Positions 40,760 to 45,192 of a DNA stretch of 45,192 bases are shown here, one piece after another. The notes under the pieces are model-generated. The model saw only the letters and a program-made list of their open reading frames with translations. It did no database searches and was not told the DNA's origin. This DNA is from Kineosporia sp. A_224. GTDB lineage: Bacteria > Actinomycetota > Actinomycetes > Actinomycetales > Kineosporiaceae. Within the stretch, counting starts at the first letter, position 1; every line of letters starts with the position of its first letter. Where the stretch lies: the NCBI RefSeq assembly GCF_002198655.1, contig NZ_MWLN01000172.1, positions 1 through 45,192 on the forward strand, in the 5' to 3' direction. The translations under genes were made by a program, and so were the position numbers.

Positions 40760-41410
40760 GTGGCCCAGCTGCTGAGGGTGCAGAACTTCAACGTCACCGC
40801 CGACGGGGTCGGTGCGGGGGAGGACCAGAGCCTGGAACGGCCGTTCGGCCACCTCGACCCCGGCACGATGTTCGCCTGGGCCGGGGCCACCGCGAACTGG
40901 CCGAACCGCACCGAGCCCGGCGGCAGCCGCGGCCTCGACGACTACTTCACCCGCGACTTCGCGAACAACATCGGTGCCGAGATCATGGGCCGCAACAAGT
41001 TCGGGCCGCAGCGCGGGCCCTGGCAGGACCACGAGTGGCAGGGCTGGTGGGGCGACGAGCCGCCGTTCCACACGCCGGTGTTCGTGCTCACGCACCACCC
41101 GCGCCCGTCGATCACGCTCTCCGACACGACGTTCCACTTCGTCACCGGCGAGCCGGCCGACGTCCTCGAGCAGGCCCGGGAGGCGGCCGGGGGCAAGGAC
41201 GTCCGGCTCGGGGGCGGGGTCAGGACCGTGCGGCAGTTCCTCGACGCGGACCTCGTCGACACCCTGCACGTGGCGGTCTCACCGATCACCGCCGGGTCGG
41301 GCCTGCGGCTGTGGGAGTCGCCGGACGACCTCATCGACAGGTTCCACCACGACGTCGTCCCGAGCCCGGGCGGCAGCGGTGTGGTGCACCACCTGTTCTG
41401 GCGGCGCTGA
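40760..41410 (+). CDS. Dihydrofolate reductase/RibD C-terminal family protein
   Basis: 216 aa. The RibD_C fold is seen in AEIMGRNKFGPQRGPWQ, VFVLTHHPRPSI, GEPADVLEQAREAAGGKDVR and LGGGVRTVRQFLDADLVDTL, then HVAVSPITAGSG. Stand-alone members are abundant in actinobacteria and mostly have no assigned substrate; they bind NADPH. AGGAGGA lies 6 nt before the GTG at 40760. It converges with the P-type ATPase gene. Confidence 0.88.
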   Translation: MAQLLRVQNFNVTADGVGAGEDQSLERPFGHLDPGTMFAWAGATANWPNRTEPGGSRGLDDYFTRDFANNIGAEIMGRNKFGPQRGPWQDHEWQGWWGDEPPFHTPVFVLTHHPRPSITLSDTTFHFVTGEPADVLEQAREAAGGKDVRLGGGVRTVRQFLDADLVDTLHVAVSPITAGSGLRLWESPDDLIDRFHHDVVPSPGGSGVVHHLFWRR

Positions 41411-41421
41411 CGCCCTGCGGG

Positions 41422-43758
41422 TCACTGCGAGGGGATGAGGCTGAACATCCCCTCCTCCTCCTGGACGTCGTGCAGCCGCAGCACCGCGTACAGCCCGTAG
41501 AGCAGCCGCTGAACCTCGACCGGGTCCGGGGCCTCTCCCGGCTCGAGCATCCGGCGCAGCCGCCAGACCTGGTGCGAGATCTCGGCGTGGGTCCGGCTCA
41601 TCGCGCCGATCGGGTCGTCGCCGCCGAGGACCCGGGCGACGACCGGGTAGAGCCGTTCCTCCTCGCCGAGCTCGTGCGGCAGCAGCTCGGTCTCCAGCCG
41701 GCGCAGCAGGGTCTGGACCTCGTCGAGCCGGTCGGCGGCGCTGCCCGGTGCGACCCGGTCGGCGACCACGCGGACCTCCTCGACGATGCCGCGGACGGCG
41801 TCGTGCTCGGCGTGGAAGCCCGTCATGAGCTCGACGTCCGCGGGGGTGAGCCGGGCCGCGCCACGCCGGCGGGCGGGCAGCACGGCGCGCAGCGCGACGC
41901 CGATCGCCAGGACGTCGACGACCTCCTGGAGCAGCGCGCCCGCGGTCGGTGCGAGCAGGCCGGCCGCGGCGAACCCCATGGCGACGAGCGAGAGCCCCAT
42001 CCCGACCCCGACCGCCTGGAAGGCGATCCGGCGCGAGCGCCGGGCGATCCCGACGGCCTCGGCGAGCCGGTCGACCCGGTCGACGGTGAGGACGACGTCG
42101 GCGGTCTCGCTGCTCGCGGTGGCCCCGCGGGCCGCGAGCGCGACGCCGACCCCGGCGGCGGCGAGCGCGGGGGCGTCGTTGACGCCGTCACCGACCATGA
42201 CGGTGAGGCCGTGCCGGCTCTCCTCGCGGACGACGTCGAGCTTGCCCTGCGGGTCGGTCTCGGCGTGGACCGCGTCGACGCCGACGACCCGCCCGACGGA
42301 CTGGGCGACGTCCTCCCGGTCGCCGGTGACGAGGACGACCCGCTCGAACCCCGCGCGCCGCAGCGCCCGGATCGTCCGCGGTGCGTCGGGCCGCATCGGG
42401 TCCTCGAGCAGGAGCGCCCCGGCCGGGACACCGGTGACCCCGACGAGGACGGCGGTCGTGCCGTCGAGCGCGGACCGGCGGCGGACCCGGCGGGCCCAGG
42501 CCGGCTCGTCCGGCGAGCCCGGTGCGCCGACGACCCAGGCCGCCTTGCCGACCCGGACCCGCAGTCCGTCGACGTCGCCCTCGATGCCGCTGCCGTGCCG
42601 CTCCTCGACGTCCGACGGGAGTGCGAGGGCCAGCCCCCGGCCGCGCCCGGCGCTGACGACGGCGTTGGCGAGCACGTGCGGCGACACCTGGTCCAGGCTC
42701 GCGGCCAGCCGCAGGAGCGTCGCGGCGTCCGGGGCGTCGGGCGCCGGCGGGTCCGCGAGGACGACGTCCCGCACGGTCGGGCGGCCGCGCGTCAGCGTGC
42801 CGGTCTTGTCGAGCAGGAGGACCCGCCCGGCGGCGAGCCGCTCCAGCGCGCCGCCGCCCTTGACGACGACCCCGCGCCTGGCCGCCTGCGAGAGCCCGGA
42901 GATGACGGCGATCGGGGCGGCGAGCAGCAGCGGGCAGGGGGTCGCGACGACGAGCACCGCGACGGCGCGCACGGGGTCGCCGGACAGGGCCCAGGCCGCG
43001 CCGGCGAGCGCGAGCGTCAGCGGCACGAACGCGACGGCCACCCGGTCCGCGGCACGCACGAACGGCGCGCTCGAGGCCTGCGCCTGCTCGACGAGGCGGA
43101 CGATCCGCGCGTACGTCGAGTCGGCGGCCGCGGTGGACGCGACGAGCTCGAACGGCGATGCGGCGTTCACGGCGCCGCTGCGGACCTCGTCGCCCGCCAC
43201 GTGGTCGACCTGGAGCGACTCTCCGGTGAGCGCGGACTCGTCGAGCGTCGCGACGGACACGGTGTGCCCGTCGACCGGCACGACCTCGCCCGGCCCGACG
43301 AGCAGGACGTCGCCCCGGACGACCTCCCCGACGCCGATCTCGACGAAGGTGACCCCCTCGTCGGGGTCGCTCCCGTCCGGGTCGCCGCCGGTGCGGCGGC
43401 GCGCCGTCCGGGGCGCGCGGGCCACGAGCAGGCTCAGCTCGCGACGGGCCCGGGCCTGGGCGCGCTGCTCGAGCAGCCGGCCGGAGGCGAGCATCCACGC
43501 GATGACGGCGCCGGCCAGCGGCTCGTCGACGGCGAGCGACCCGACGAGCGCGAGCACGGCGATGACGTCGACCCCGGGCTCGCGGCGGCGCAGCGACCCG
43601 GCGACCCACACCGTGGCGGCGACGAGGCCGACCGCTGCACCGGCGACCCACAGCGGGCTGGCGAGGAAGCCGGCGGCGACCGCTCCGGTCGTGACGGCGA
43701 AGAGCACCGCCTCGACGGACGGCACCCTCCGGCGGGGGTGCGGCGCGCGGGGGTCCAT
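41422..43758 (-). CDS. P1B-type metal ATPase with C-terminal hemerythrin domain (P1B-5-like)
   Basis: 778 aa. Actuator TLDESALTGES, metal-site helix VVATPCPLLLAAP (TPC at 273-275), phosphorylation site DKTGT (317-321), VMVGDGVNDAPALA and a TM helix LLQEVVDVLAIGVAL. There is no N-terminal metal-binding domain; two helices precede the actuator. From about residue 646 a hemerythrin-like HHE domain follows, with His649, His652, HELGEEE at 695-701, His724 and His763-Asp764. By memory this combination of a TPC motif and fused hemerythrin defines subgroup P1B-5, studied in Sinorhizobium (Nia, Fe-enhanced Ni export) and Acidothermus. It should export Ni, Co or Fe with sensing of oxygen or iron by the C-terminus. 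Divergent from the Cys-rich peptide gene. Confidence 0.92.
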   Translation of the reverse strand: MDPRAPHPRRRVPSVEAVLFAVTTGAVAAGFLASPLWVAGAAVGLVAATVWVAGSLRRREPGVDVIAVLALVGSLAVDEPLAGAVIAWMLASGRLLEQRAQARARRELSLLVARAPRTARRRTGGDPDGSDPDEGVTFVEIGVGEVVRGDVLLVGPGEVVPVDGHTVSVATLDESALTGESLQVDHVAGDEVRSGAVNAASPFELVASTAAADSTYARIVRLVEQAQASSAPFVRAADRVAVAFVPLTLALAGAAWALSGDPVRAVAVLVVATPCPLLLAAPIAVISGLSQAARRGVVVKGGGALERLAAGRVLLLDKTGTLTRGRPTVRDVVLADPPAPDAPDAATLLRLAASLDQVSPHVLANAVVSAGRGRGLALALPSDVEERHGSGIEGDVDGLRVRVGKAAWVVGAPGSPDEPAWARRVRRRSALDGTTAVLVGVTGVPAGALLLEDPMRPDAPRTIRALRRAGFERVVLVTGDREDVAQSVGRVVGVDAVHAETDPQGKLDVVREESRHGLTVMVGDGVNDAPALAAAGVGVALAARGATASSETADVVLTVDRVDRLAEAVGIARRSRRIAFQAVGVGMGLSLVAMGFAAAGLLAPTAGALLQEVVDVLAIGVALRAVLPARRRGAARLTPADVELMTGFHAEHDAVRGIVEEVRVVADRVAPGSAADRLDEVQTLLRRLETELLPHELGEEERLYPVVARVLGGDDPIGAMSRTHAEISHQVWRLRRMLEPGEAPDPVEVQRLLYGLYAVLRLHDVQEEEGMFSLIPSQ

Positions 43759-43997
43759 GCTCCAAAGCCTGCGCCCCGGACGCCCCGCCGCCGGGGACGT
43801 AGGTCGCCCCGGCCGTGCTGTGAGAGCGCCCACGACGGGCCCTGGGTCCCGGGTGACCGGCTGCCCGCTGACCGATGCTTCTTGTGGCCGCCCGCATCGA
43901 CGCGGGGGCCACCCGCAGACGCGGGACGCCCGGGGACGCACCGGGCGACGACCGCGGGACCGACCGCGGACACGAGATCTCCGAGGGTGATAGATCC

Positions 43998-44102
43998 ATG
44001 ACAGCGACGACGAAGACCTGCGAGGAGCAGCTCTGCTCGGTGTGCCACTGCACCGGCGAGGGCTGCGACGGGACCGTCTGCCACGGTCTCGACGCCGACT
44101 GA
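43998..44102 (+). CDS. 34-residue cysteine-rich peptide, candidate metal-binding protein
   Basis: The ATG at 43998 follows GAGGGTG (43983-43989) by 8 nt; the frame ends at TGA 44100-44102. The peptide has six Cys (8, 13, 16, 18, 23, 28) and two His (17, 29) in 34 residues, in the order CEEQLCSVCHCTGEGC then CHG, with an acidic end. CxxCxC plus later Cys residues resembles small bacterial metallothioneins such as mycobacterial MymT (CHC motif), but the pattern is not identical. It is divergent from a metal-exporting ATPase (240-bp spacer with a GCCCGG/CCGGGC hairpin near 43927-43951) and closed by a strong terminator, which supports a real gene. Longer in-frame starts from 43875 exist but add low-complexity Arg/Asp sequence. 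Confidence 0.6.
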   Translation: MTATTKTCEEQLCSVCHCTGEGCDGTVCHGLDAD

Positions 44103-44127
44103 TCACCGCTCACCGCGGACGCACGCC

Positions 44128-44162
44128 AGGGCCGCCGGACGCCGAGTGCGTCCGGCGGCCCT
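44128..44162 (+). terminator. Terminator after the Cys-rich peptide gene
   Basis: 15-bp perfect stem AGGGCCGCCGGACGC (44128-44142) with its complement 44148-44162 and a 5-nt CGAGT loop, 26 nt past the stop codon. Its strength supports an independent transcript for the 34-residue ORF. Confidence 0.75.
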
Positions 44163-44262
44163 CCGCCGTCCCGGGCTGACGGTGCTGGTACGGCCGGCCT
44201 GAGCACCAGGTCCCGCCCGCGTCATGATCCGTTGCGGGACAATGGGTACGGAGGCGAGTTCC

Positions 44263-45192
44263 ATGACATCGACCGTCCAGCTCGGCCTGCCGGACCTGCT
44301 CGCGCTCGTCGAGCGCGCGAACCTGGCACCCTCCCCGCGCAACGTCCAGCCCTGGCGCTGGACCGTCCGCGACGGTGGCGCCGAGCTCGGGCTCGCGTGC
44401 GACGACGCGCGCGTCCTGCCCGTGAGCGACCCCGGCGGCCGCGAGGCGGTCATGGCCTGCGGCGCCGCCCTGTTGACGTTCCGGGTCGCCGCGGCGCGCG
44501 AACAGCTCGGGGTGGACGTCGACCCGCTGCCGGACCCGGCGCACCCGGACGTGCTCGCCACCATCCGCCTCGCCGACCACCCCGTCGACGCCGAGTTCGC
44601 CGTCCTCGACGCGGCCGTCCCGGTGCGCCGCACCTGGCACGGCCCGATGCGCGCCGAACAGGTGCCGGAGCCGCTGCGCGACCGGCTGGCCGCCGAGGCC
44701 CACGCCGAGGGCGCCCGGCTCGTCGAGATCCCGGCCGGGGCGCGGGACGCGGTCGCGCGGCTCGTCGCCGGCGCGGACGCCGAGCGCGGCCTCGACGGGC
44801 GCTGGCGGGCCGAGCAGGCGCGCTGGGTGCGTCCGCGGTGGCGCCGCGACGGCGTCCCGGCGTCCGTCGCGACCGTCGTCCCGGCCCGGCTGGCGGTCCG
44901 CTACCTCGACCTCGGCGGGTACGTCGGCGCGCAGGACGCCGCACTCGTCCGGGCGGCGCCGATGCTCGCCGTCCTCGCGACCCCGGGGGAGGACCGCGCG
45001 AGCTGGCTCGCCGCGGGGCAGGCCCTGCAGCGGGTGCTCCTCGTCGCCGCCGAGCACGGGCTGGCCACGGGCTTCGCGAACAGCGTCTGCGAGGACCCGG
45101 CCCGCCGGACGGCGCTCGCGGCGATGCTCGGCGACGGGCTGCACCCGCAGGCGGTGCTGCGGCTGGGCCGGCGCCCCGGCGCGGCCGCAGCA
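44263..45192 (+). CDS. Acg-like nitroreductase family protein (3' end outside window)
   Basis: 310 codons are visible and the frame is open at the window edge. The start MTSTVQLGLPDLLALVERAN, LAPSPRNVQPWRWTV resembles mycobacterial Acg (Rv2032) and its relatives: two nitroreductase-like halves with loss of typical flavin residues (APSxxNxQPW at residues 22-31; AAGQALQRVLLVAAEHGLAT near 255-274). Acg-type proteins bind FMN tightly and are thought to sequester it under hypoxia. GGAGG is 8 nt before the ATG at 44263. The upstream GCGGGAC may be half of a DosR-type box but the other half is poor. Confidence 0.88.
   Translation, partial: MTSTVQLGLPDLLALVERANLAPSPRNVQPWRWTVRDGGAELGLACDDARVLPVSDPGGREAVMACGAALLTFRVAAAREQLGVDVDPLPDPAHPDVLATIRLADHPVDAEFAVLDAAVPVRRTWHGPMRAEQVPEPLRDRLAAEAHAEGARLVEIPAGARDAVARLVAGADAERGLDGRWRAEQARWVRPRWRRDGVPASVATVVPARLAVRYLDLGGYVGAQDAALVRAAPMLAVLATPGEDRASWLAAGQALQRVLLVAAEHGLATGFANSVCEDPARRTALAAMLGDGLHPQAVLRLGRRPGAAAA

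Noticed and set aside
41422-44106. Longer N-terminus for the metal ATPase starting near 44106
   Set aside because: The extension is Arg/Pro-rich, runs antisense through the Cys-rich ORF, and the ATG at 43758 has a GGAG site and a typical membrane-protein start.
44236-44262. DosR/DevR box upstream of the Acg-like gene
   Set aside because: The left half GCGGGAC fits but the right half does not; about 13 of 20 positions match, too few to call.

Overview
The window is about 45 kb of very GC-rich DNA with GC-ending codons, frequent GTG starts, dense packing and many 4-bp start/stop overlaps. The gene content fits a high-GC Actinomycetota: a DtxR/IdeR repressor with the full metal-ligand set, a CanA (Rv1284-type) carbonic anhydrase, a MshB-like PIG-L deacetylase, an Acg-like nitroreductase, and a c-di-AMP riboswitch in front of an NlpC/P60 wall hydrolase. 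I see no 16S gene, tRNA, prophage, insertion sequence or CRISPR array, so genus cannot be named. It reads as chromosome, not a mobile island.

Layout. 1-2.3 kb (minus): an ECF sigma factor overlaps a membrane-anchored DUF1996 protein, followed by the N-terminus of a secreted protein cut by the window edge. 2.3-2.65 kb: a structured, apparently non-coding RNA of about 300 nt behind a near-consensus promoter. 2.7-6.4 kb: nitroreductase, MOSC protein, hotdog thioesterase-like protein, DNA photolyase. 6.7-8.6 kb: DtxR, then c-di-AMP riboswitch and NlpC/P60 protein. 9-14.2 kb: HNH protein, threonine dehydratase-like enzyme, FrnE/DsbA protein, gamma-glutamyltransferase, universal stress protein. 14.4-17.4 kb (minus): hexose-phosphate mutarotase, LacI regulator, beta-carbonic anhydrase. 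17.7-21 kb (plus): PIG-L deacetylase, an unknown protein, a winged-helix protein without receiver domain, a YihY membrane protein, a variant histidine phosphatase.

21-37.4 kb is the most coherent block. A Baeyer-Villiger monooxygenase, a divergent pair (GMC oxidoreductase-TetR versus alpha/beta hydrolase), and a fadE-fadA-fadB-methylacyl-CoA racemase operon each have the same 21-bp palindrome at the promoter (22607, 25677, 30792). I infer a single TetR regulon for a catabolic route: alcohol to ketone (GMC), ketone to ester (BVMO), ester hydrolysis, then beta-oxidation of a methyl-branched acyl chain, for which the racemase is needed. An SRPBCC protein, DUF2200 protein, ABC exporter and two-component system lie between these loci and lack the palindrome. 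A second alpha/beta hydrolase follows the racemase on the opposite strand.

37.6-45.2 kb: a PAS-GGDEF cyclase overlapping an HDOD protein, a secreted HNH lipoprotein, a RibD/DHFR-family protein, a P1B-type metal ATPase fused to a C-terminal hemerythrin domain, a divergent 34-residue peptide with six cysteines, and an Acg-like nitroreductase running off the end. Several genes have a TAnnnT hexamer 6-8 nt before the start codon and no Shine-Dalgarno, suggesting leaderless transcripts.
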